Source: Heligmosomoides polygyrus polygyrus
Lineage: Eukaryota; Nematoda; Chromadorea; Rhabditida; Heligmosomidae
Direction: 5' to 3'
DNA length: 64,000 nt
Assembly: GCA_947396885.1 (NCBI GenBank)
Contig: OX377203.1
Coordinates: 8,913,298 to 8,977,297, forward strand
Below are positions 53,241 to 63,595 of this stretch, one piece after another. Positions within the stretch are counted from its first letter, which is position 1, and the number at the start of each line of letters is the position of its first letter. The notes beneath the pieces were generated by a model that was not told where the DNA came from, searched no databases, and saw only the letters and a program-made list of their open reading frames with translations. The position numbers and the translations under genes are program-made.

Positions 53241-54850
53241 ATCACCTGTATCACCTGTCGTCTCGTGGATCATCGACTTGCTCAAGCGGGCGCCAACACG
53301 TCTCCATTCGTCCCTGTCGTGTGCCAGAGTGCTCCAATGGATCCTCCTCGCTCGAGGGACACGAAGAGCGTCATATCGGTCGTTCAGGGCTTTCACGAAG
53401 AAGTCCGACCAACGCGTTGGTGGGCGTCCTGGTGTTCTTTTGACATCCCGCGGAATCCAGTCGGTGATGACCCTCGTCCAGCGGGTGTCTGCGAAGCGCA
53501 TTACGTGGCCGGCCCACCTAATTTTCGACAACTTGGCCCACGTGACAGCGTCTCTGATCTTCGAACGTCGGCGATGCTCGAAACTCCGGAGGCCTTCTCT
53601 CACTTGCGTGAGTCGTGTCACTCCGAGCATCGTCCTCTCGATTCCACGCTGCGCGACGCTGATCGCGCGTTCGTTCTGCTTTCGTATAGCCCAGGTCTCT
53701 GAGGCGTATGTTAGGGCAGGAAGAACAGTGGAGTCGAATAGGTGGGCACGGAGTCGGACGTTCTTCGTCTTCTTCGCGACTTCTTCGACGCTCTTGAAAG
53801 CTCCCCAAGCCGCTCTTTTCCTCCTGCTCAGCTCTGGCGCTAGATCGTTGGCCATATTGACTTCGCGACCCAGATAGACGTAGCTGGAGCATTCGGTGGT
53901 GTTCGCCCCGTTGAGCGAGAATGGGGCATCAGAAACCCATCCGTTCCTCATGAACATCGTCTTCGTAAGATTCAGCTGCAGTCCGACGTTCCACATATGT
54001 ACACGATCGAAGTCGGCCAGCATTCGCTCCGCCTGGCTGATGCTCGGTGTTATGAGCTCGATGTCGTCAGCGAAGCGAAGATGGTGCAGTTGCCGGCCGT
54101 CGATCTTCACTCCCATGTCTTCCCATTCTAGTTCGCGAATGTCGTTTTCGAGGGTGGCGCTGAAGAGCTTCGGGGATATGGTATCCCCCTGCCGAGCCCC
54201 TCTCTTCACGTCGATGACGACGTCGTTGTAGAATGGTGAGATCTTGGTTGTGAATCCACTGTACAGCTCTCGAAGGACTCTGATGTACTGAGTAGAAACG
54301 CCCTGGGTGAGCAGGGCTTCCATGACCGCTTCAGTCTCGACGGAGTCGAATGCCTTCTTCAGGTCGATGAACGTAAGGCACAGCGGCAGCTTGTACTCTC
54401 GCGACACTTCGATGAGCTTCGTAATGGTGTGTATGTGGTCGACCGTGCTGAATCCTCTCCGAAATCCTGCTTGTTCGCATGGCTGTCCTTCGTCCAGCGT
54501 TCTGCTAATCCTATTCAGGATAACTCGAGTGAACAGCTTGTAGACTACGGACAACAGGCAGATCGGGCGATAGTTGCCAATGTCGTGCACGTCTCCCTTC
54601 TTGTACAGCAAGACGGTTCTGCTGGTCTTCCACTGAGATGGAACCTTGCACTCCGACAGGTAACGTGTGAAGAGCCGCGCCAGGGTGTTGATGAGCGCTG
54701 GCGGGAGGTTCTTCAGGTGTTCGGGTCTGATCCTGTCGGGACCGGGTGCTGTACGTTTCTTCACCGACGAGATGGCGTGTCGGATTTCAGAAGGGAGAAC
54801 AGAGGGACGACGTATCCATCCTACGGAAGATTGCGTGGGGGCAGGTGGAC
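53225..54850 (-). pseudogene. RTE-type LINE, reverse transcriptase to 3' end, frame almost intact
   Basis: Minus-strand frame of 528 codons, 54764 to 53178. Visible blocks: PGPDRIRPEHLKNLPPALIN, KKGDVHDIGNYRPICLLS (RT block 2), CLTFIDLKKAFDSVETEA (block 3, catalytic Asp), GARQGDTISPKLFSATLE (block 4), LHHLRFADDIELITPSISQ (block 5, ADD), then RWAGHVMRFADTRWTR and [20 protein letters not shown] of the C-terminal domain. 3' tail GGTGATACAGGTGATACC. The endonuclease domain is missing (5' truncation), so the copy is dead. Relative to other copies it has one inserted codon (VHMWN). Confidence 0.85.
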
Positions 54851-54864
54851 GTGGCTATCCAAGA

Positions 54865-55075
54865 GATCGAAATGAAAAGTAAAATAAAGCAAAAGTAAAG
54901 TAAGAGTAAAGTAAAGGTGAAGTAAAAGTGAGGTAGAAATAAAGAAAAGTAAGGTAAAGTGAAAGTAAAAGTGAAGTAAATTAAAAGTAAAGTAAAAGTT
55001 AAGTAAAGTAAGTAAGTAAAGTAGGCAAGCTAGTAAGAAAATAAAGTTAAGCAAAATAAAGAAAACTGAGGTAAG
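54865..55075. repeat. AAGTA-rich simple repeat, right block
   Basis: Runs of AAAGTAAAAGTGAAGTAAA. Mirrors the block at 52925-53240. Confidence 0.7.
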
Positions 55076-55353
55076 TATAATAACTCCGGTCGTCCGCTGT
55101 CCTTGACAGTGTCGCGGTTGGGACGCACGGTGATATTATTAGTTAATTCAATTTACTGTGTATGATAACTTTACACCACAGAACGCGCAGTTCTCGCATT
55201 AGTTTATTCTACATGTAGACATGAATATTATATACGACATCAAGGAGGAAGAAGAAAGGTGTCAGCCTGACGGCCGAGCACCTCAAAGCCCACACACCAC
55301 TGAAGAACCCAAAAGGGCGTTTTTCTGTCCTCTCTGGGTTGCGGGGCCTCTAA

Positions 55354-56829
55354 CAAGGGAAGGGTCTGAAGCGTATGTCTGAACGGAGGGGGGGGGGGAC
55401 TCATTTAGGGAGAATCCCCACCCCTCAGTCAGTATGAAAATGTGTTTATTTTTTGCCAAGTCGTTCAACCCAAGGAGTAGGAGGTCACAATGGGATACGG
55501 TGTAGCACGCGTTTGGGGGTCTTGAACGCCCACGATGCTCCTACAGCCAGTGGCTCGGAGCGCAGGTGGGTAGAGGGTTGACTCATGCGAGAGAGGTCAG
55601 GGGTTTGGCTCCTCTGCGTTGCTGCACTTTTGCATTTCAACTGATTGGTAAAGATTTGGGGGATTCTGACGTCTATACCATTTTCAGACGTTTTCTGCGC
55701 ATTTTCCAGCGGTACGTTGTGGTATTCAACATGGTGATGTACAAATGTTCAACACCAGTGATACACAGGTACAAAGTGCATGAAGCACCACTGGGCACCC
55801 TACGGGTAGCGTATAAAGGCTACAGGCTCTCATAGTCTGTTTCCATGCATGAACCAAAGGTCTCAGGAAAAGCCATCCTGCTCGGATTTTCAAAGGAGAC
55901 CACGTTGTGACGTCGGAGGTGGTTCAAATGAGAAACGAGGTGTGCGGATTCCGCAAATTAAGCTAAACGGCATCGATACACTCTTTCCCTCATGACTGCC
56001 TGTCACCTGGAAATCAGAGGTCTGCTGAAGGTTTTCTAGAACCTAACACCAACAATGTCCGCCGACGGTCGAGTGGTGATCCACCTGCTCACGCTGAAGC
56101 TCACCTTTAGACAAGGAACCTTCGAGGGAAGAAATCAAGCTGGCCGAACGGATGGCCAGCATACTCAAGGACTTCGAAGCCCGTCAACTTGAAGTTGACG
56201 AAGACGAACAGCTGGAAGTGGTGGAAGAAGAAGAGGAAGATTGGGATCCGCAAGATGAACTGATGAACGTGGAGAGGCAAGCAAGCAGTGGGCATGTGAT
56301 AACGTTTTCGGGTGGAACTCTTGTTTCGGAGGAAAGGGTACGTCTTCAATTGAATTTCGGTTGCGTGCTCATAACCATGGAGGAAGACAACGCGATTCAC
56401 TACACAGGCACTTTGTACCTGTGTATCACTGGTGCTGAACATTTATCACCATGTTGAATACCACAGCGTACCGCTGGAAAAATGAGCAGAAAACGTCTGA
56501 AAATGGTATAGACGTCAAAATTCCCCAAATCTCAACCAGTCAGTTGAAATGCAAGAACGCAGCAGCGCAAAGGAACCAAACCCCTGACCTCCCTTGCAGG
56601 AGTCAACCCTCTACCCATCTGCGCTCCGAGCCACTGGCTGCAGAAGCATCTGCGGGCGTACAAGACCCCCAAACGCGTGCTGCGCCGTGTCCCATTGTGA
56701 CCCCCTACTCCTTGGGTTTAGCGACTTGGCAAAAAATAAACACATTTTCATACTAATTGAGGGGTGAGGATTCTCCCTATATGACTCTCCCCCCCCCCCC
56801 GTTCAGACATACGCCTCAGACCCTTCCCC
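55354..56829. mobile_element. Fold-back element family B, copy 3 (largest)
   Basis: Left end CAAGGGAAGGGTCTGAAGCG after TAA; right end the inverse with CCCTTCCCC. Arms of about 450 bp contain GGAGCGCAGGTGGGTAGAGG, then GGGTTTGGCTCC (A/B-box-like), and the complement. The centre (56122-56457) carries an open acidic segment not seen complete in the other copies. G11 at 55388 and C12 at 56789 are the two arm copies of one tract. Confidence 0.7.
56122..56457 (+). pseudogene. Acidic reading frame within family B element
   Basis: An open segment of 112 codons: EEIKLAERMASILKDFEARQ, then LEVDEDEQLEVVEEEEEDWD, then PQDELMNVERQASSGHVITF and SGGTLVSEERV, after which similarity to the arm sequence begins. 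The first 30 residues are conserved in copy 2 (28187 onward). The start is unclear; an upstream ATGTCCGCCGA (56057) opens a conserved 15-codon piece in another frame, so the gene probably had several exons. Function unknown; it may be the vestige of the element's own protein or of a captured host gene. Confidence 0.45.
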
Positions 56830-57194
56830 TACCCTGGCTGGTCTGGTACCAAGCCACGAACACGGGAAGTTTGGAAGGGAGTGGCGTGCATTCCCTTTTC
56901 CCCACTGCCCGCCCTGCACATTTTGGACGAGTTTGTGACGCTCGGAAACTGCGCCGCGGTTCGCGGATTTGTTATTTGGCGTGACGTTGCCCAAAAACGG
57001 AGCAGCACCAGCCTCCCGAAATCAACAGCATCCATGAGAATATGAATGAGCGAAAGAAATTTTAAAAACGGGCAACGAACGAAGGATGATTTCGAGAAAA
57101 ATAGCTGGACAACACAAAAAGAGATAAGAAACACAAAAAATAATCAGAAGATAGGCTTAAGCAGCCCGCTCGCTTGTAATACGGATGAACGTAC

Positions 57195-57393
57195 CAACGG
57201 GCCGTCCATCCTTCACTCTTCCCAATGTCATATCTCTCACTCCAGCCACCGTCACGTTGTTCAGCGCAGATTGCGGGATGAGCTCGTATCGCATCTGCAT
57301 GGCCTTCGACATTTGCAGGACTTCCGCCAGGCGTTCATACTGCTTCATCCTGCGATTAAATTTCTCTCGAGCAGTCTCCCCGCTACGATGCAT
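57195..57393 (-). CDS. Glycine-zipper protein copy 2, exon 1
   Basis: Starts at ATG 57393, encodes residues 1-66 plus one base and ends at CCCGTTG before GTACGTTC (donor 57194). Begins MHRSGETAREKFNRRMKQYE, basic and helical, continuing RLAEVLQMSKAMQMRYELIP, then a short beta-like part (NNVTVAGVRDMTLGRV). The donor is conserved in copy 1 and its phase 1 fits exon 2 (two leading bases) in both copies, which is why I join a distant exon across a 4.4-kb intron. An acceptor-like AAATTTAG lies 27 bp upstream of the ATG, a likely trans-splice site. If an extra upstream exon exists, the frame could extend by nine codons in copy 2 (not in copy 1, which has TGA there). Confidence 0.7.
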
Positions 57394-57420
57394 GTTGCTG
57401 GTTTGGATCTCACGCACAGT

Positions 57421-57940
57421 CTAAATTTGATTCAGTCGTTTACAGACAAATCAGTTCCTAAGTTGCGAGCATCAACACGCTGTGAGTGGAGGGTAGATGA
57501 AAATGATCAGAGGGTTATGAGGAAAAGATGGTAGAAATTTTCTTCTCTTTCTTTTCTATCCAAAGCGCTTTCAAAACGTCCTCAAAAATTAAGCACTATC
57601 ATCTCAACTCACTCCCTAGTTTTTCAATTATCTAGGTACCAGCTTAAAGGGCCATCTGACTAATGGCTGAGAATTCGCCACAGTAACTGACAGTACATGA
57701 TGATATTACTTAGGTGCTTGATGTCTACCTATAAAGTTCCCATTTCAAGGGGCCATCCTGGCTAAAGATCAATAAAATCGGTCGATAGCGGTCAGCCGAG
57801 CACTGATGCTTATCTTCTGTGACGCCTGTCCATCGGCTAACATAATGATTTTCACCTTGAACGGCAGCACCGAAGAATAATAAAAAATAATTCTCAATAA
57901 TGGCCAGACTGCAGACATTACTTGCTTGTTTCAAAACAAA
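57421..57940 (-). promoter_or_regulatory. Conserved upstream region of gene copy 2
   Basis: Aligns with 46217-46882 apart from the MITE found only there. Conserved blocks are AAAGCGCTTTCAAAACGT and GAGAATTCGCCACAGTAACTGA. Probable promoter and 5' region; no TATA box I would rely on. Confidence 0.5.
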
Positions 57941-58825
57941 AGTATTCCGGTGATTTCCACCTCAAAAAGACGCTCTAGCCAAAAATCGATAATTCTGATC
58001 GATAACGAATGTTCGATCAATACTGTTTAACAACAGTAGGGATGGCTGTCATATTTCCGTGTTTCCTACTTCAAATGTCGATTCACCCCATCAGAGATCA
58101 ATTATGTCGTTGGAGATATGTGGACCGTTGAACGAGAGGAAGAACAGACGGACAGATGGTCGTGAAGGAGACGTGCCGTTTATATCTTTTATACAACAAC
58201 TGATGTTGTTATCGGACACAGCTGGCATCGAAATGAAACAAAGCAGTCAATTTGTTCAATGGTCTGTTTCGATGATTTTCCTCGCTCTGATATCTGTGTT
58301 GCAAACACCGCTGCAAACCGGGTGTATGAAAAAAAAGCACAAGAATGAGAGACTTTGAGGGAGAACGTCAGTGGTTGATGGTCTCAAGAAATGCATCACT
58401 GTAATTACACGGTGCATGAACAGCGTTGACACACCTTTTGTTTCAATTAGTTTTGCTTTTCACTAGAAAAAAAGTTTCAACTTTCCATAGAGCCTTGAAA
58501 GGGGACATAGGTGGCTGGATAGAGCCTGTGATCACGGTTACAATTGTCTAGGTTAAAACTGCAAAATGCACCTTTAGAACGAGTTCAGACCTGCTAAAGT
58601 AACCCATTGAGCTGTTTCTCCGCGCATTTTATAATACCGCTACCGGCATCTGATTGGTGTAGTGGCAGTATTCTCGCTCCGTGAGAGATATTTATTTATT
58701 TATCCGCATAAACGGATGCAGTTCTGGAACGTCGATGATGTTGTCGCATTCGCTGTTAGCCACTGATATATATAGAGATGGTCGAATATATAAATATATA
58801 AATATAAATAAATAAATATTTATTA
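57941..58825. other. Intergenic; tRNA-like half at 58650
   Basis: No gene supported. At 58653-58690 TTGGTGTAGTGGCAGTATTC followed by TCGCTCCGTGAG resembles the 5' half of a tRNA (A-box fit), then breaks into (TTTA)n. It is a fragment, not a tRNA. Confidence 0.35.
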
Positions 58826-59322
58826 AGAAGGCATTCGACTCCGTCGAGACTGAAGCGGTCCTCGAAGCCCTGCTCACTCAGGGTGTTCCTACACAGTACA
58901 TCAGAGTCCTTCGAGAGCTGTACAGTGGATGCACGACCAAGATCTCTCCATTCTACAACGACGTCGTCATTGACGTGAAGAGAGGGGTTCGGCAGGGGGA
59001 TACCATATCCCCGAAGCTCTTTAGCGCCACTCTCGAAAACGTCATGCGCGAACTAGAATGGGAAGACATGGGAGTGAAGGTCGACGGCCGGCAACTACAT
59101 CATCTTCGCTTCGCTGACGACATCGTGCTCATAACACCGAGCATCAGCCAGGCTGAGCGAATGCTGGCCGACTTCGATCGTGTATGTGGGAACGTTGGAC
59201 TGCAGCTGAATCTTACGAAGATGATGTTCATGAGGAACGGATGGGTTTCTGATGCCCCATTCTCGCTCAACGGAACGAACATCTCCGAATGCTCCAGCTA
59301 TGTGTATCTGGGTCGCGAAGTC
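58826..59322 (+). pseudogene. RTE LINE fragment, left of gap
   Basis: In-frame from KKAFDSVETEAVLEALLT through GVRQGDTISPKLFSATLE, FADDIVLITPSISQAERM and NISECSSYVYLGREV, where the assembly gap begins. 5' truncated at (ATAA)n. It very probably continues at 63596, where the same LINE resumes at the same codon. Confidence 0.8.
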
Positions 59323-59522
59323 NNNNNNNNNNNNNNNNNNNNNNNNNNNNNNNNNNNNNNNNNNNNNNNNNNNNNNNNNNNNNNNNNNNNNNNNNNNNNN
59401 NNNNNNNNNNNNNNNNNNNNNNNNNNNNNNNNNNNNNNNNNNNNNNNNNNNNNNNNNNNNNNNNNNNNNNNNNNNNNNNNNNNNNNNNNNNNNNNNNNNN
59501 NNNNNNNNNNNNNNNNNNNNNN
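59323..59522. other. Assembly gap of 200 N
   Basis: Exactly 200 unknown bases, so a placeholder size. Any reading frame through it is meaningless. Confidence 0.99.
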
Positions 59523-61955
59523 CGAGTCAGAGCGAGGAGAACATCGACCGTTGTTGTGCTAAATTGCAGGCGCGGGCTAGTTTGCAGCGCAATATCTCTA
59601 TCAAGTTCGAACCTTTCCGACTGCAACTTCTGGACATTATAGGCAGCACAAGTTTCTTGGCGTGATCTAAACACAACGGTGTAGCTGATGAATGGACTAA
59701 GTTACAGCGCTGCGAAAATGCGGGTGAGGCTTGAGTGACATATTTTTCCGATTTCAGTCGACCTCAGCGGGAAGGCGCTGAGAGCTAACGGCCTACAAAT
59801 GTGCACGCGAGCAGAACACCTTAAGTGCTTTAAGAGGACGTGCTCACAGCTTCCTAGCTGTTTAAAGTGCCTTAGCCCCAGCTGCCGTTTTAGGGCAGCG
59901 TTCCTAGCGGTTGATATTTCCTGCGCCCTTACTCGCCCATTTTAGAGTTTTCGACACTCGCAATAACACCATTAGCTTCAGCCTGAAAAGCTCTATCGAA
60001 CAATATAAATTCCGACCAGTTTCAGAAAAATCGATTTTTTAACTAATTCTCACCGTGGACGGGTGCGCTCTGGGCCGAGCCTGCGCTGACGATGACGTCA
60101 TCGAAAATCGATGTTTTCGAAATTGGCCAAATTTCCTCGTCCAAAATCATCTAGGGGTTATTTGGGGCGCTGATTACGAATCCGACATCCGTTTTTAGGA
60201 ATTCCACCGAATTCCGAGATTTCAATAGGTTACTTCTCGTTTGAGGGGGCCGGGTCAGGATCACCGATCACCCTCAGTTATCAGTATGGGTGGTCTCCTG
60301 CCGTAGACGTCCAAATGGACTTCGGCATCATGTTCGGCACCCCGTATAAGACCCACCCCTAAAGAGAGCTGTTATCTGAGTGAGTAAGAGCACGGAGAAC
60401 ATAGGCCGTTTTAAATTGCACGCGCGGGCGTGTTCGGAGCGCGATAACTCTTTCAGCTTCCAATCTTTCTAGCTGGAGCGTGTAGATTCCGTAGGCAGTA
60501 ATATGCTCTAGTAAAGCGCCAAAGCACAGCAAATTATCTCTTGAATTGGCAAGGTTACGGCGGTGCGAAAATGCAGGTTGGGCCTGTGTGACACGATTTT
60601 TTCAGATTTCGGTCGACCGCTGCAGGTTCACGATGAGAGCTAACGGCATGCAAACTCGCGGACGAGCAAAGCACCAAAGGCACATTACGATGATCTGCTC
60701 CTAACTCTCCAGCTGCCTAAACTGCCTTTACCCCATCTGCCATTTTAGAGCGGTGGACGGCAGCGGTGAAGCTTCTTCCGCCCTTACTCGTCCACATTTG
60801 AGTTTTTGACCCACTTGATGGTACCGTTCTTTTCTGCTCGAAACGCTCTATCGAACAGTTTCAATATCGCCCAATTCCGGAAAAATAGATTTTTTTTGGC
60901 AATTCGACCCCTCGAAAACGGGGGCGCTCTTCGCCGAGTCTGCCCGGACGATGACGTCATCGAAAGTAGACGATTTCGAAATTTGCCAAATTTTCTTCTC
61001 CAAACTTTGTCCTAGGGGTTAAATGAGGCGCTGATTACGAATCCGGCGTCCGTTTTGGAAAATTCCGCCGATTTCGATAGGTTTTGGATTTTCTTCTGGA
61101 TAATTGAGGGTGGTCGTGTCAGGAACACCGATTTTGCTCAAACTTCGTCTAAGGGCAAGGGTTATTCAGGGTGCCGGATACGATACCGAAGTCTATTTGG
61201 CCGATTATGCCAGGAAACCACCAATACCGAAAACTGAGGGTGGTCAGTGATCTTGACCCTACCAATCTCAAATGGCTGTAACTTGCCAAAATCGGTGGAA
61301 TTTCTAAAAACGGATGTCGGATTCGTAATCAGCGCCCCAAATAACCCCTAGATGGTTTTGGACGAGGAAATTTACCCAATTTCGAAAACATCGATTTTCG
61401 ATGACGTCATCGTCAGCGCAGGCTCGGCCCAGAGCGCACCCGTCCACGGTGAGAATTAGTTAAAAAATCGATTTTTCTGAAACTGGTCGGAATTTATATT
61501 GTTCGATAGAGCTTTTCAGGCTGAAGCTAATGGTGTTATTGCGAGTGTCGAAAACTCAACCGCTAGGAACGCTGCCCTAAAACGGCAGCTGGGGCTAAGG
61601 CACTTTAAACAGCTAGGAAGCTGTGAGCACGTCGTCTTAAAGCACTTAAGGTGTTCTGCTAGCGTGCACATTTGTAGGCCGTTATCTCTCAGCGCCTTCC
61701 CGCTGAGGTCGACTGAAATCGGAAAAATATGTCACTCAAGCCTCACCCGCATTTTCGCAGCGCTGTAACTTAGTCCATTCATCAGCTACACCGTTGTGTT
61801 TAGATCACGCCAAGAAACTTGTGCTGCCTATAATGTCCAGAAGTTGCAGTCGGAAAGGTTCGAACTTGATAGAGATATTGCGCTGCAAACTCGCCCGCGC
61901 CTGCAATTTAGCACAACAACGGTCGATGTTCTCCTCGCTCTGACTCGCCTAGATT
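59523..61955. repeat. Giant inverted repeat, arms about 690 bp
   Basis: Left arm 59523-60215 and right arm 61290-61955 are nearly exact complements (for example AACATCGACCGTTGTTGTGC at 59539 and its complement near 61910; TGACGATGACGTCATCG at about 60090 and near 61400). The spacer of about 1.07 kb contains a third, diverged direct copy (about 60380-61120) of the left arm. No ORF. Confidence 0.8.
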
Positions 61956-62600
61956 ACAGTTCTGCTCTTAATAGCACCGTTCAATTCAGCATGAGAAGCT
62001 CTATCGAATGGTATCAAGCATGGCACAATTTGAAGACATCGATTTTCGATGACGTCACCGCCCGCCTGCCGCGGGCCGCGGTCTCCGCCGGCCTCGTCCT
62101 CGATGGAAAACCGCCAAAAGTCGATGTTCCCCAAATCGGTCGAAATTGATACCATTCGATAGCGCTCTTCATGGTGAACAGAATGGTACCATAGCGTGTG
62201 TCGAAAACTCAATTCTGGTCGAGTAAGAGCGCAAGAAGCTCTAACTGCTAACTTCTGCCGCTTCAAACTGGCAGCTGAAGCTAAGGCAGTTTACGCAGCT
62301 GAGGTGTTCAGAGCATGTAGTCGTTAAGTACCCTAAACGGCCTGTTCGCCTACGCGTTTTGAGGCTGTTAGCTTCCCGCGTCTTCCCGCAGTGGTACACC
62401 GAAATCGGAAAAAAATACGTCACCCAAGCCTCACCTTCATGTTCGCACCTCTGTAACATCGCTTCTTCCTAAGCTACCCCGCTCTACTTCAGCGTGCTAT
62501 TAGAACGTTCTACTGTCTACAAGACCCAGGAGTTGCAGCCGAAACGATTCGAATTTGACAGAGTTACTGCGCTCTGAAAACGCCCGCGCGTGCAGTCTGC
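61956..62600. repeat. Diverged further unit of the inverted-repeat family
   Basis: Repeats landmarks of the arms in order: GAAGCTCTATCGAATGG, GATTTTCGATGACGTCA, CAGCTGAAGCTAAGGCAGTT, GAGTTGCAGCCGAAACG, AACGCCCGCGCGTGC. It indicates that the block is built of alternating units of about 650-700 bp. Confidence 0.6.
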
Positions 62601-62610
62601 GAGCGGTTGC

Positions 62611-63115
62611 CCCACTCGATTGATAGATTCGATTCTATATACATTGCTCCCGGCGCACTCCTAAGTCTCGCCGGAGACAGTACAGCAAATCTTGAGTAGG
62701 GCGGCTGCGAATTTCTGATAAAAACTCTTCAAACGCCCACTCTACAAGCTGTCGCGCCCAGTCGATTGATAGGTTCGATTCTATATACATTGCTCCCGGC
62801 GCACTCCTAAGTCTCGCCGGAGACAGTACAGCAAATCTTGAGTAGGGCGGCTGCGAATTTCTGATAAAAACTCTTCAAACGCCCACTCTACAAGCTGTCG
62901 CGCCCAGTCGATTGATAGGTTCGATCCTATATACATTGTGCACAGCGCACTCCAAAGTCTCGTCAGGACAGAGTACAGCAATTACTGAGTAGGGCGGCTG
63001 AGAATTTCTCATAAAACTCCCTAAATGCTCACTCTACAAATGTCCCCCCCCCTCGATTGATAGGTTAGATCCTATATGAATTGTGCACGGCGCACTCTCA
63101 GAGGATTCCTGACAT
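62611..63115. repeat. Tandem repeat, period 146 bp, about 3.4 copies
   Basis: Anchor GATTCTATATACATTGCTCC at 62631 and 62777, GATCCTATATACATTGTGCA at 62923 and GATCCTATATGAATTGTGCA at 63068. The first two copies are almost identical and the last two diverged. Contains CTCGATTGATAGGTT and GAGTAGGGCGGCTG. Confidence 0.85.
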
Positions 63116-63595
63116 GACAAAACACTTCACGCCATGCTTAAGATGCTCTAAGAACATCCAAGCCCTGGAAGGTAAGCTTCTCCAATAGCAAAAGTCTACT
63201 CCAGCCATCTTTGATCACCCACTGCGAAAATGCGGTGGTTTGGCGAAGCTGTATACATGGTTGCGTAGATCTCGAAGAGGCGAATCGAACGGTACCAATC
63301 GTTTCTCATAAAACCTCAAATTAGAGGAATTGTGAGCCTGCAACCTTTTCGGCGCCTTGCGGCCGACAACTCGTCCGCGGCCGGCCTTCTCAATGGAGCG
63401 CAAGTTTTCAATTTTGGCCATTTTTGATCTTTCATGTGAAGTGTATACACCAAACGATAGAGCTCGATCTCCTGAGCTCAAATATACTCTTGGTTTTTCA
63501 AACGGATGACATTTGGGCGAGTTATAGCAAAAAGACGCAAAAACCGCAAAAGTGCGGTTTTTTCGGCGTCTATTCAAAAGACGCGTCCGGTACTG
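63116..63595. other. Unassigned part of the inserted block
   Basis: Contains the hairpin AAAACCGCAAAAGTGCGGTTTT (two half-sites at 63540-63562) and no credible gene. Confidence 0.35.

Larger units (their letters stand above)
52767..57194 (-). other. Intron 1 of glycine-zipper gene copy 2 (4.4 kb)
   Basis: GTACGT...TTTTAG ends on the minus strand. Contains pentanucleotide-type AAGTA repeats, an RTE LINE, a family B fold-back and about 600 bp of unassigned DNA (56830-57190). Confidence 0.65.
51545..57940 (-). repeat. Segmental duplication, unit 2
   Basis: Direct-orientation duplicate of 41420-46882 carrying the intact gene. Its intron 1 has an RTE LINE, AAGTA repeats and a family B fold-back in place of the SINE/family E content of unit 1. 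Confidence 0.8.

Noticed and set aside
53236..53877. Plus-strand frame over the RTE LINE
   Set aside because: Antisense of the reverse transcriptase C-terminus; the same shadow occurs at 34450-35098 and 63574-63972.
58059..58358. 99-codon plus-strand frame
   Set aside because: No domain, no splice or poly(A) context and ordinary composition; not enough to call a gene.
59267..59674. Long open frames through the N run
   Set aside because: They exist only because 200 N bases contain no stops.
59523..63115. CRISPR array or prokaryotic repeat system
   Set aside because: Repeat units are 146 or about 690 bp without short regular spacers, and the window is eukaryotic.
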